Numbered from the stretch's first letter, positions 1 to 7,877 are shown. The stretch: DNA of 9,707 nt from Bacteroidales bacterium (GCA_031271725.1 JAISVE010000003.1:1-9707); one strand, 5' to 3'. Program-made: numbers and translations. Notes: generated by a model from the letters alone, not told the origin.

Positions 1-162
1 ATAAGAACTTGCTTACTTTCCATATTTGATATGTCTTCAAAAGAAATAGCACAGATAACAAACAGGTCTGTCCGTACAATAGAAACCGCTGTCTATAAAA
101 TCAGAAAAAAGCTGTCTATCCCTACGGAAATGCGACTTTCCGAATTTTTGCATAATCTATAA
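1..162 (+). CDS. LuxR/GerE-type helix-turn-helix regulator, C-terminal end (partial)
   Basis: The window opens inside this gene. Reading from base 1, 53 codons run to TAA at 160-162. The visible peptide is the second half of a GerE/LuxR DNA-binding domain. The segment SSKEIAQITNRSVRTIETAVYKIRK is split here as SSKEIAQITNRS (turn and first helix) and VRTIETAVYKIRK (recognition helix), followed by KLSIP. In this family the domain binds promoter DNA. In Bacteroidota such domains often end long TPR-plus-membrane-helix sensor proteins, but the N-terminal part lies outside the window, so the sensing domain and target genes are unknown. The stop codon is 24 bp from gcvH with no promoter box seen between, so read-through into gcvH is possible. 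Confidence is high for the HTH family and low for anything more specific. Confidence 0.82.
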   Translation: MRTCLLSIFDMSSKEIAQITNRSVRTIETAVYKIRKKLSIPTEMRLSEFLHNL

Positions 163-186
163 ATAAACAAATAAATTAAAAATTTT

Positions 187-567
187 ATGAATTTTCCTGT
201 AGAATTAAAGTACAGCTCTGATCACGAATGGATCAAAGTAGAAGGCGAAACAGCAATAGTAGGCATTACCGACTATGCACAACATGAACTTGGCGACATC
301 GTTTTTGTTGATGTTACGAGCGTTGGCGAAACATTCGCAAAAGGCGAAACTTTCGGAACAATAGAAGCGGTAAAAACCGTTTCAGATCTTTTGCTTCCTG
401 TTGGCGGCGAAATATTGGAGTTTAACGAATCATTGGAGAGTGAAGCAGCAGTTGTAAACTCTGATCCTTATGGAAAGGGCTGGATTGTGAAGATAAAAGT
501 TTCCAATCCTGCTGAACTTAATGACTTGATGTCTGCTGACGCATACAAAGCATCTATTGGTGCATAG
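187..567 (+). CDS. gcvH: Glycine cleavage system H protein (lipoyl carrier)
   Basis: This cytoplasmic 126-residue protein carries a lipoyl arm that shuttles the aminomethyl group of glycine between the P, T and L proteins of the glycine cleavage complex. It is full length for the family. The N-terminal motif YSSDHEW (residues 10-15 are SSDHEW), the segment [18 protein letters not shown] (about 25-42) and the lipoylation site [14 protein letters not shown], with the modified lysine at K63, are all present. The C-terminal [14 protein letters not shown] segment is also typical. The ATG at 187 is preceded by an A/T-rich leader (175-186) with no Shine-Dalgarno, as is usual in Bacteroidota. Genes for the P, T and L proteins are not in the window. 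The gene ends 3 bp before ychF, so the two are almost certainly co-transcribed. Confidence 0.96.
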   Translation: MNFPVELKYSSDHEWIKVEGETAIVGITDYAQHELGDIVFVDVTSVGETFAKGETFGTIEAVKTVSDLLLPVGGEILEFNESLESEAAVVNSDPYGKGWIVKIKVSNPAELNDLMSADAYKASIGA

Positions 568-570
568 TTT

Positions 571-1674
571 ATGGCATTAAAATGTGGTATAGTGGGCTTG
601 CCGAATGTAGGCAAGTCCACACTTTTTAATTGCCTTTCAAACGCAAGGGCACAGGCTGCAAACTTCCCATTTTGCACAATAGAGCCAAACGTTGGCATGA
701 TAACCGTTCCGGACGAACGGCTTACAACACTCGTAGAGATAGATAAACCCAAAAGCGTTGTTCCCGCAACAATGGAAATTGTAGATATTGCAGGGCTTGT
801 AAAAGGTGCGAGTAAGGGTGAGGGTTTGGGCAATAAGTTTCTTGCAAATATTAGAGAAACTGATGCAATAATTCATGTGTTAAGATGTTTTGATGACGAC
901 AATGTTACCCATGTTGACGGCTCTGTAAATCCTGTAAGAGATAAAGGAATTATTGATACTGAACTTCAAATAAAAGACCTTGAAACCGTTGAAACGAGAA
1001 TTGGCAAAGTAGAAAAACAGGCGCAAACAGGTGGTGATAAAACAGCAAAACGTTTGCTCGAAATTTTATTGCAATATAAAGAAGTGCTGCTGCAAGGACG
1101 CAATGCACGTGAGGTTTCACTCGACAATAAAGACGATGTAAAGTTGGCAAAAGAACTTTTTTTGCTCACCGACAAACCTGTTTTATATCTTTGCAATGTT
1201 GATGAAAAATCTGCATCAAACGGTAATCAATATGTAGAACAGGTTAGACAGGAAATAGCAGGTGAAAACGCACAACTTTTAGTTGTTGCAGCAAAAATCG
1301 AATCCGAAATTGCCGAACTCGAAACTTACGAGGAACGCAGCATGTTTCTGGAAGAACTCGGCTTAAAAGAGAGCGGCGTAGCACGTCTTATAAAATCTGC
1401 ATACGCATTGTTAAATCTGCAAACATATTTTACAACAGGCGCAGATGAATCGCGTGCCTGGACTTTTGTAAAGGGAACGAAAGCACCGCAGGCAGCGGGC
1501 ATTATTCACACTGATTTTGAAAAAGGATTTATTCGTGCCGAAGTAATAAAATATAATGACTACGTTACTTTGCGCAGTGAAACCGCAGTAAAGGAAGCAG
1601 GAAAATTAGGTGTCGAGGGTAAGGAGTATGTTGTGCAGGATGGGGATATTTTGCATTTCCGCTTTAACGTTTAG
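571..1674 (+). CDS. ychF: Obg-like ATPase YchF (redox/stress-linked translation factor)
   Basis: This is a soluble 367-residue P-loop NTPase of the YchF/OLA1 branch of the Obg superfamily; family members prefer ATP to GTP and associate with ribosomes. The order is canonical. The P-loop GLPNVGKST is at residues 9-17. The switch I region FPFCTIEPNVG is at 32-42. Switch II DIAGLVKGASKGEGLG is at 72-87. The NVDE motif at 209-212 replaces the NKxD guanine-specificity motif, which is the hallmark of ATP preference. A helical insertion lies at about 125-200, and a C-terminal TGS domain starts near 281 (LNLQTYFTTGADESRAW) and runs to the end. The start at 571 gives the expected MALKCGIVGLPNVGKS N-terminus and lies 3 bp after the gcvH stop. 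It converges with the minus-strand membrane-protein gene, with only 20 bp between their stop codons and no convincing terminator there. Confidence 0.97.
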   Translation: MALKCGIVGLPNVGKSTLFNCLSNARAQAANFPFCTIEPNVGMITVPDERLTTLVEIDKPKSVVPATMEIVDIAGLVKGASKGEGLGNKFLANIRETDAIIHVLRCFDDDNVTHVDGSVNPVRDKGIIDTELQIKDLETVETRIGKVEKQAQTGGDKTAKRLLEILLQYKEVLLQGRNAREVSLDNKDDVKLAKELFLLTDKPVLYLCNVDEKSASNGNQYVEQVRQEIAGENAQLLVVAAKIESEIAELETYEERSMFLEELGLKESGVARLIKSAYALLNLQTYFTTGADESRAWTFVKGTKAPQAAGIIHTDFEKGFIRAEVIKYNDYVTLRSETAVKEAGKLGVEGKEYVVQDGDILHFRFNV

Positions 1675-1694
1675 AAACTTCTAAATTCTTCAAA

Positions 1695-2570
1695 TCAGAA
1701 TACTGCAACGCCAACAATCAACAAAAAGAATAACACTTCCGCCAACCATTTTCGCCTCATGGCATTCAGATATTTCCCGATAATAAAAGCATACAAAACG
1801 GGAAACATAATATGTGAGGCATCGTAAGTGTAAAACAAAACAAAGAATAGCGTAAAATAAACGTAAGCCGCAAGAAAGAGCGATATATTTCTAACATATA
1901 CAATATCGCCTCGTAATAGTTTCATCTGTTGTACAAAGGCAAGAATTCCGATAAAAATAAGTATTATAGGCAAAATAAGAGCGTTGCTCCATACAGGTAA
2001 AATTATTTCTAAATCAAAGAGCGGAAAATAATCCCATCTGTCAAAAATAAAACAAAAAGAAAGCAATAAAATATATGGCAGAGCAGCCGCAATAAGAGAA
2101 ATAAGCCAGTCTTTGTAATTATTGTTGCCATATACAATAAGCATAATCCAGATAAAAGGCAATGCTAAAACGAACTGAGGATTAAAAACAGAGATTGTTG
2201 AAAATAAAAAAGAGCCGTTAAATAAAGAAACATATCCGTTTGATTTATTGTGTGAGCGCAACAACATGGAAAATGCAATAATAGCTATCAAGGTTTGAAT
2301 AATAAGATGAATGTCTTTGAAAAAGAAAATATCGGAATAACAGATCACAACAAGTAACATTGCCGAAACAATGTAGCCTTTTGATAGATTTTGTTTGTGC
2401 ACAATAACGCTAAAAATTATAGCCCCGAAAAGAATCAACAAAGCCGTTATGGAATTTTCAGGAAACGGTATATTAGCTCCAAGAACGTCAATTATCCAAT
2501 ATACAAGAGAAAGTATTAAAAGCATTATATAGCCCATAATAGCACTGTTTTTGCTCAATTTCAGCAACAT
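1695..2570 (-). CDS. Multi-pass inner-membrane protein, DUF6427-like
   Basis: This 291-residue protein is almost entirely hydrophobic, with roughly ten predicted membrane segments. The clearest are near residues 10-30, 40-57, 66-84, 88-104, 133-148, 156-176, 197-213, 229-247, 253-266 and 276-291. The central block FVLALPFIWIMLIVYG (134-148) followed by NNYKDWLISLIAAALPY resembles the conserved core of the Bacteroidota DUF6427 family as I remember it; that assignment has not been tested by search. The function of the family is unknown to me, and no catalytic motif is visible. A short Lys/Arg-rich stretch, MRRKW (271-275), precedes the last helix. The start at 2570 gives MLLKLSKNSAI, a short basic N-terminus before the first helix; M12 is a possible alternative. 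The gene is divergent from the TonB-dependent receptor and has its own promoter-like box at 2618-2625. Confidence 0.85.
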   Translation of the reverse strand: MLLKLSKNSAIMGYIMLLILSLVYWIIDVLGANIPFPENSITALLILFGAIIFSVIVHKQNLSKGYIVSAMLLVVICYSDIFFFKDIHLIIQTLIAIIAFSMLLRSHNKSNGYVSLFNGSFLFSTISVFNPQFVLALPFIWIMLIVYGNNNYKDWLISLIAAALPYILLLSFCFIFDRWDYFPLFDLEIILPVWSNALILPIILIFIGILAFVQQMKLLRGDIVYVRNISLFLAAYVYFTLFFVLFYTYDASHIMFPVLYAFIIGKYLNAMRRKWLAEVLFFLLIVGVAVF

Positions 2571-2579
2571 AGCGTATAA

Positions 2580-2612
2580 TTGTTTATAAGATTTGTTAAT
2601 ATTTGTTTATAA
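2580..2612. repeat. 10-bp direct repeat in the divergent spacer
   Basis: TTGTTTATAA occurs at 2580-2589 and again at 2603-2612, a 23-bp period, which is about two helical turns. The copies lie in the leader of the minus-strand membrane-protein gene and about 50-80 bp upstream of the receptor's promoter-like box. They could be an operator or just a chance repeat in very AT-rich DNA. Confidence 0.4.
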
Positions 2613-2617
2613 ATTGT

Positions 2618-2625
2618 CAAAGATA
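2618..2625 (-). promoter_or_regulatory. Promoter-like -7 box (TATCTTTG) for the minus-strand membrane protein
   Basis: On the minus strand this reads TATCTTTG, an exact match to the Bacteroidota -7 consensus TAnnTTTG. It lies 47 bp upstream of the ATG at 2570. No TTTG -33 box was found at the usual distance, so the call rests on one element. Confidence 0.45.
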
Positions 2626-2661
2626 AGAACAATTTTGAGGTATTAAGATTTTATTTTTTCA

Positions 2662-2669
2662 TAACTTTG
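2662..2669 (+). promoter_or_regulatory. Promoter-like -7 box (TAACTTTG) for the receptor-lipoprotein operon
   Basis: TAACTTTG matches the Bacteroidota -7 consensus TAnnTTTG and lies 20 bp upstream of the receptor ATG at 2690. Transcription would start about ten bases upstream of the gene, giving a very short leader. A TTTG at 2634-2637 could serve as the -33 element, but its 24-bp gap is longer than the usual 19-21 bp. Confidence 0.55.
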
Positions 2670-2689
2670 GCAAAATAAACAAATCATAG

Positions 2690-5362
2690 ATGTACAAATA
2701 TTCAACATTTTCTTTGTCGATAGTGTTTTTTGCATTAACATTTCTGACAATTCAAGCACAGGATGTACCTGAGGACATCAAGAAAGAATTTCAAAACGAA
2801 AACAGTTTTGCCCTGGGCGCAATAGACGAATCAACGTCAGACGAAGATGCTGATGTTGCAGGGCAGAATTTCAGCACGCTTGCAACTTTTTCGAACGATC
2901 CGTATCTTTCGGAAATAGGTTATCAACTTTCCGGATTCAGGTTCAATCCGCGCGGCATCAAAAACATATACGGGCAAACATATATTAACGGCATTGAATT
3001 TAACAGTTTGATGCGTGGAAATTTCAACTATTCAATGATAGGTGGAATGAATGATATGTCGCGCAATGTTACGACACAGGACTTTCTGCAACCGTCTTTG
3101 TTCAGTTTTGGTGATTTGGGTGGTGCGCAAAATTACGATATGCGCGCCGGCAGTTATGCAAGAGGCACGAAAGTAACTCTTACATATACCAACCGCAACT
3201 ATCAACAGCGTTTAATGGTATCTCATAACACAGGGCTTAGTCGCAAGGGTTGGGCTTTTTCCGCTTTACTTGGCGGCAGATATGCGTATGAGGGCAATGT
3301 AGAAGGAACATTCTATCATAACCTTGCGTATTTTCTTGCAGTAGAAAAACAGTGGGCAAACGGCAAACACAGTTTATCTTTGACAACATTCGGCTCACCC
3401 GTTCAAAGAGCGCAGCAGGCGGCTTCCGTTAATGAGGCTTATGATTTAATGAAAAATAATCTTTATAATCCATATTGGGGATATATGCCGGATGGCAAAA
3501 CAAAACGCAACCAGCGCGTAGTAACAGCATACACTCCAACGGCAATGCTTTCGCATGTGTGGAAAATAAAGCGTGATGCAAAACTTACAACAGGTTTCGG
3601 CGTTAATTACAACCGCTACGGCACAACAACTTTGGACTGGTATAAAAACGCCAGCGACCCGCGTCCCGACTACTACCGCAACTTGCCTTCATATACTGCG
3701 GGCTGGGGTGATAAGAATTACGATACCTACGGCAATCAGTGGGCAACAGAACGCAGCCAGATTGATTGGGCAAAAATATATGCTACGAATGCAAATACAA
3801 AGGATGATGAAACAGCCTCTGCCGCTTATCTTATTGGCGAACGCCGCAATGATGCTCTCGAAATGTCTTTGAATTCTACATTGGACATGAAGATCAATGA
3901 AGAAGTAACCCTTGTTGCAGGCATTAATGCACGCCGTACACAAAATAAAACATTTTATACTCTTGTTGATTTGCTTGGCGCGACATATCATCTTGATATA
4001 GATAAATACGGTGAAAGAGATTTTCCCGGCAACCCCGATATAAAACAAAATGATTTGAATAATCCAAACAGGAAAGTTAAAGAGGGAGATATTTTCGGCT
4101 ACAACTACAATACCGATGTTACAGCCGGAAGTGCATTTGGCCAAATGCATCATAATTACGAACACTTGGAATTTTTCTATGGATTAAAAGTATCTGTCAG
4201 TTCATTTTACAGAGATGGATTGATGAGAAATGGTCGCTATCCCGGTGATGCCGATACAGGCGGCTCTTACGGAAAAGGTGCAGTACACACTTTTGTTAAT
4301 CCCGCAGTAAAAGCAGGCGTTGTTTACAAAATCAACGGACGCAATTTGATTTCGCTGAACGGAATATTTAAGACACAGGCACCGCTTCCCTATAACGCTT
4401 ACACAGCACCGAGAGTATCTGACGAAGTTGTTCCGCACTTGCAGTCTGAAATAATATATGGCGCAGATCTTAATTATGTTTTTACATTTCCTAAAATCAA
4501 CGGACGCATTTCAGGTTACTATACCGAATATCTTAACAAGTCAAATAAAATTTCATATTATAACGATGCTTACGGAACCTTTATGCATCACAGTATTTCA
4601 GATGCGAATCAGCGCAACTATGGTGTAGAAGCAGGTGTTAAATATAATGTTTGGAAAGGATTGTCGCTTTCTTTTGCGGGAAGCTGGAGTCAGTTCCTCT
4701 ACACAAATGACCCTGTCGGAACTATTCGTTATGAAAACAACAAAGCTGACGATGTTAGCGGAATTGTTGCAATAAATGGTTTTCATGTTGGCGGCTCGCC
4801 TGAAATGGCAGGCACATTTGGTGTTTCATATTTTTGGAAATACTGGTGGTTTGAAGTTAATGTTAACGGCATAGCAAATAATTATCTTGACCCTTCTTAT
4901 ATTCAGCGTTCCATAAATCAACGCCCTGTTACAATGGGCGATGGTACTGTTATAGACTATGTAACGGAAGATATAAAGGAAGATGTACGTATTGCAGCGG
5001 TAAATTATTTGCTGAATTTACCCGTTGCGGATGGTGGTGCCGGTGGCGATCAGGCATTGGCGGAATATTTGGCGTATAAAACAGCAGATGATTACACAAA
5101 ACAGGTTAAGTTGGATAATGCCATTACAATGGATATTTCAATAAGCAAATTAATTTATCTAAAAGGAGGCAAACAGTTAAATATAAATTTAACTGTTTCA
5201 AATGTTCTTAATAATAGAAAAGTTAGAACAGGCGGTTACGAACAAGGACGCATTCCTTATTACAACAACGTGTTTGACGTTGCGAATATAAACAAGTTTC
5301 CTGCCAAGTATTATTATATGCAGGGAATTAATGTATTCTTAAATGTAGGCTTTAGATTTTAA
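2690..5362 (+). CDS. TonB-dependent outer-membrane receptor
   Basis: This 890-residue beta-barrel transporter would use energy from TonB-ExbBD to bring a ligand across the outer membrane. A signal peptide spans about residues 1-23 (hydrophobic core SIVFFALTFL, cleavage near IQA/QD). A plug-like region follows at roughly 60-150, with FRFNPRGIKNIYGQTYINGIEFN and GGMNDMSRN. The remainder is rich in alternating aromatic strands, loops such as NPYWGYMPDG (about 259-268) and DPRPDYYRNLPSY, and the C-terminal barrel signal ending in NVGFRF. The N-terminal carboxypeptidase-like extension of many Bacteroidota receptors is absent, and no SusD-type partner follows, so it is not a classical SusC. It begins an operon with two lipoproteins; the next start is 25 bp downstream. 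I recall close relatives next to DUF5689 and EEP-family genes in Bacteroidales. The ligand is unknown. Confidence 0.93.
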   Translation: MYKYSTFSLSIVFFALTFLTIQAQDVPEDIKKEFQNENSFALGAIDESTSDEDADVAGQNFSTLATFSNDPYLSEIGYQLSGFRFNPRGIKNIYGQTYINGIEFNSLMRGNFNYSMIGGMNDMSRNVTTQDFLQPSLFSFGDLGGAQNYDMRAGSYARGTKVTLTYTNRNYQQRLMVSHNTGLSRKGWAFSALLGGRYAYEGNVEGTFYHNLAYFLAVEKQWANGKHSLSLTTFGSPVQRAQQAASVNEAYDLMKNNLYNPYWGYMPDGKTKRNQRVVTAYTPTAMLSHVWKIKRDAKLTTGFGVNYNRYGTTTLDWYKNASDPRPDYYRNLPSYTAGWGDKNYDTYGNQWATERSQIDWAKIYATNANTKDDETASAAYLIGERRNDALEMSLNSTLDMKINEEVTLVAGINARRTQNKTFYTLVDLLGATYHLDIDKYGERDFPGNPDIKQNDLNNPNRKVKEGDIFGYNYNTDVTAGSAFGQMHHNYEHLEFFYGLKVSVSSFYRDGLMRNGRYPGDADTGGSYGKGAVHTFVNPAVKAGVVYKINGRNLISLNGIFKTQAPLPYNAYTAPRVSDEVVPHLQSEIIYGADLNYVFTFPKINGRISGYYTEYLNKSNKISYYNDAYGTFMHHSISDANQRNYGVEAGVKYNVWKGLSLSFAGSWSQFLYTNDPVGTIRYENNKADDVSGIVAINGFHVGGSPEMAGTFGVSYFWKYWWFEVNVNGIANNYLDPSYIQRSINQRPVTMGDGTVIDYVTEDIKEDVRIAAVNYLLNLPVADGGAGGDQALAEYLAYKTADDYTKQVKLDNAITMDISISKLIYLKGGKQLNINLTVSNVLNNRKVRTGGYEQGRIPYYNNVFDVANINKFPAKYYYMQGINVFLNVGFRF

Positions 5363-5387
5363 TAACCTTGATTAAAAATTTATTAGT

Positions 5388-6329
5388 ATGAAAAAATATT
5401 TATTGTTAATATTGATGTTTGTTGCAGCTGTTTCTTGCGATAAACGTGTTTATGATGTGCCGGAGACAAAAACGCCTGTTTATGAGACCGATAGTGAGAT
5501 TATTACTATTGCGGAATTAAAAGCGTATGCACAAAGCAATAATGGAATGAATCCTGATGTAAATCCTGACTATTCGTTTGGGTATTTACAAGACTCCTCA
5601 GGCGCAAAAGATGAAATCCATACAGATCAAGTAAAAATTATTCCTTTTCCCGATAAAAAAGCAATTAAGGCAATTGTGGTTGGAGATGATGAAAGCGGAA
5701 ATATCTACAAGCAATTATATCTCCAAGATGCAACGGGCGGTATTTTGTTAACCGTTGATTTAACGGGTCTTTTTGGAAAATACAGTGTAGGACAGGAAGT
5801 TATTGTGGAGATGCAGGGTTTGTGCATTGGCAGATACTATGGTGCTTTTCAAATAGGCTCTCCTGTTATTTCGGAATCAGCCTCCGGAAATCATAATATG
5901 AGCCGTATGAAGCCTTACGATTTTTATAATAATGTTCACGCGAATGGGACGCCTGATATAAACAAGGCAAATGATCTTCTTGATACACTTAGTGTAGTGC
6001 CTGCAAATACATCACAACCTGATGCCAATAATGAACATCTTTATAATACATTTGTACGTTTAGAAAACGTCACTTTTGTTGATGGTGGTGTTTTAGCTTT
6101 CGCGCCTCTTGATAATAACGGCAATATTCAAAACGCAGTCAATAGAAATTTAAATGTTGTTGGTGGTAATAACGGAAGGATACCGGTTCGGACTTCGGGT
6201 TATGCTAATTTTGCGGGTGATACTCTTCCTACAGGACCATGTAATATTACTGCAATTTTAAGTCAGTACTTTGGACAGTTTCAAATAACATTAAGAACAC
6301 GTAAAGATATAGAACAAATAAATAACTAA
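5388..6329 (+). CDS. DUF5689-type lipoprotein with two OB-like halves
   Basis: This 313-residue protein begins with a lipoprotein signal peptide (MKKYLLLILMFVAAVSC, lipidated Cys17), so it should be membrane anchored outside the cytoplasm. Residues 38-50 (IITIAELKAYAQ) and 95-165 (AIVVGDDESGNIYKQLYLQ, then DATGG, VGQEV and GRYYGAFQIG) match the DUF5689 pattern I know from Bacteroidota, an OB-fold-like module. The second half (about 215-313) looks related and ends with a similar motif, FGQFQITLR (295-303). Such modules are known as binding or accessory domains and carry no evident catalytic residues. The acidic cluster that directs some Bacteroidota lipoproteins to the cell surface is not obvious after Cys17 (DKRVYD), so surface exposure is uncertain. 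It probably works with the receptor just upstream. The exact 10-mer ATTAAAAATT lies 7 bp before the ATG. Confidence 0.86.
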   Translation: MKKYLLLILMFVAAVSCDKRVYDVPETKTPVYETDSEIITIAELKAYAQSNNGMNPDVNPDYSFGYLQDSSGAKDEIHTDQVKIIPFPDKKAIKAIVVGDDESGNIYKQLYLQDATGGILLTVDLTGLFGKYSVGQEVIVEMQGLCIGRYYGAFQIGSPVISESASGNHNMSRMKPYDFYNNVHANGTPDINKANDLLDTLSVVPANTSQPDANNEHLYNTFVRLENVTFVDGGVLAFAPLDNNGNIQNAVNRNLNVVGGNNGRIPVRTSGYANFAGDTLPTGPCNITAILSQYFGQFQITLRTRKDIEQINN

Positions 6330-6341
6330 TAATTAAAAATT

Positions 6342-7781
6342 ATGAGAACATTAAAATCAATTTTAGCCGTTTCTATTCTTGGAATGGCAATGCTTTTTTC
6401 AGGTTGTAACAAAGGACCGGATTTGGATTTTTTTAGCATAACTCCAAGTCCTGTAACTCTTACTACAGAAGGACAGACACAAGATCTGAAAATAACCATT
6501 ATGCCGGAAGATGCAGATGTAGATTTCAAGTGGACTTCCAACAACACAGCTGTTGTTACTGTTGAGCAAACAGGCAAATTAACAGCGACTGTTAAAGCCA
6601 TAGGAAACGGTAGCACGACTCTTACGGTGAAATCCGGTAGTGAAAGTAAAACGGTTAATGTTACTGTTACTATTGGTGGCGGTACTGATATTGATCCTTC
6701 GAAGGATGGTGATGGTAGCGAAGCAAGTCCTTATTCTATAGGGCAAGTATTTGGTTTCTATGAAGCAACAGGAACACTTCCAAAAGAGATTTGGGTTCAC
6801 GGCTATATTGTTGGCGGCGTTATAGAGGGAACCTTAGGAGGTGATAACGGAAGCAGCATAACAGGACCCGAACACGTTGTTTTCGGAACAACAGGTATTC
6901 GTGGCACAAGTGTTCTTATTGCAGCAAGTACAGACGAAACAGATTGGACAAAAGTGGTTGCTGTAGAGCTTGGTTTGCCTGCTAATGGCTTCCCTGCAGA
7001 TTTCCGTAACGATGTTAGCCTGCTTAATCATCCTGAAAACTTAAAAAAACCTATTAAAATAAAAGGAAATTTAGCTCGTTATTATACAATTCCGGGAGTT
7101 CGCAGTATTACTGATTATGATATTGAAGTAGAAGCTCCCCCGGTAGGCGGCTTTGATCTTCCCGAAATCTCAATCCCTGATTTGCAGGCAATGTATTCCG
7201 GTAGCGATGTTACATTAGCCGGCACTCAAAAGATTGTAGGTGTGGTTACCTCTGACATCGTTGGCGGAAACTCTACTTCTTTGAAAAATATTATCATTAC
7301 TGCAACAGACAATCAATCGGGTATGATGATACGTCTTGCAGGTGATAACTCATCACTTAATTTAGGAGACAAGGTTGAAGTGAAACTTCAGGGAACTTTG
7401 ACAAAATATGCCGGACAGTTTCAACTAAGTCTCGCTAATGCTAATGTTGTAAAAGTAGGAACGGGCACAATTACCCCACGAGTTGCAACTATTGCCGATA
7501 TTACAGCAAACATATCAAGTTATAACTATTGTGTTGTTATTACAGAAGGTACTCTTTCAGGTCCATCGGCTACATATGGTAATGCTTCTCAACATCAAAC
7601 TAACACTCTGACAGATGGTGGCAATACCTTAGATGTGTTCGTTTCAAGATATTCAACATTTGTTACAACAACAATGCCTACAGCAACAGTTAAAGTTACA
7701 GGCATTGCTCAGGTATATGGAACAGAACCTGTCACAAATCAAATCATTATTAGAAATCTTAATGACGTAGTTCTTAAATAA
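6342..7781 (+). CDS. Multidomain lipoprotein: Ig-like (Big_2), DUF6359-like, DUF5689-like
   Basis: This 479-residue lipoprotein has signal peptide residues 1-21 and a lipobox FSGC with lipidated Cys22. Residues about 30-107 form a bacterial Ig-like Big_2 domain (TPSPVTLTTEGQTQDL, FKWTSNNTAVVTV, then GNGSTTLTV). A glycine-rich linker leads to DGDGSEASPYSI at 122-133, which opens a DUF6359-like module. It runs to about 264 and contains EIWVHGYIVGG and HPENLKKPIKIKGNLARYY. After a short linker, residues 272-479 form a DUF5689-like tandem OB module with IVGVVTSDIVGGNS, a TDNQSGMMIRL strand, LGDKVEVKLQGTL and YAGQFQLSL (358-362 is GQFQL). No catalytic motif is seen, so a binding or scaffold role is inferred. 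The gene starts 12 bp after the preceding stop, with ATTAAAAATT touching its ATG, and is followed by a strong terminator. DUF assignments are from memory of the families. Confidence 0.84.
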   Translation: MRTLKSILAVSILGMAMLFSGCNKGPDLDFFSITPSPVTLTTEGQTQDLKITIMPEDADVDFKWTSNNTAVVTVEQTGKLTATVKAIGNGSTTLTVKSGSESKTVNVTVTIGGGTDIDPSKDGDGSEASPYSIGQVFGFYEATGTLPKEIWVHGYIVGGVIEGTLGGDNGSSITGPEHVVFGTTGIRGTSVLIAASTDETDWTKVVAVELGLPANGFPADFRNDVSLLNHPENLKKPIKIKGNLARYYTIPGVRSITDYDIEVEAPPVGGFDLPEISIPDLQAMYSGSDVTLAGTQKIVGVVTSDIVGGNSTSLKNIIITATDNQSGMMIRLAGDNSSLNLGDKVEVKLQGTLTKYAGQFQLSLANANVVKVGTGTITPRVATIADITANISSYNYCVVITEGTLSGPSATYGNASQHQTNTLTDGGNTLDVFVSRYSTFVTTTMPTATVKVTGIAQVYGTEPVTNQIIIRNLNDVVLK

Positions 7782-7794
7782 TTTTTCAACAATT

Positions 7795-7840
7795 AAGCAT
7801 TCCGAATATTATTTATAAAGAGTATTCGGAATGCTTTTTT
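7795..7840 (+). terminator. Rho-independent terminator closing the receptor-lipoprotein operon
   Basis: A perfect 14-bp inverted repeat (AAGCATTCCGAATA at 7795-7808 pairing with TATTCGGAATGCTT at 7823-7836) encloses a 14-base loop. It is followed by a run of T ending at 7840. It begins 13 bp after the lipoprotein stop. There is no A-run on the left side, so it should act only on plus-strand transcription. Confidence 0.9.
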
Positions 7841-7877
7841 ATATCGGGTGCGATAACTTGCGGCAGCCGTATCACTC

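Noticed and set aside
1670..1685. Inverted repeat TTTAGAA-AC-TTCTAAA between the convergent ychF and membrane-protein genes, possible terminator
   Set aside because: The loop is only two bases, the usable stem is six A/T-rich pairs, and no T-run follows on either strand.
3689..4165. Minus-strand and alternative-frame open frames inside the receptor gene (also 3573-3872, 4202-4438, 4598-4786)
   Set aside because: They overlap a continuous 890-codon receptor frame and translate to Cys/Ile-rich sequence typical of antisense shadows.
7850..7870. CGGC-A-GCCG palindrome and a TAACTTGC box as promoter or operator of the broken regulator
   Set aside because: The palindrome has a one-base centre and the box misses the TAnnTTTG consensus at its last positions.
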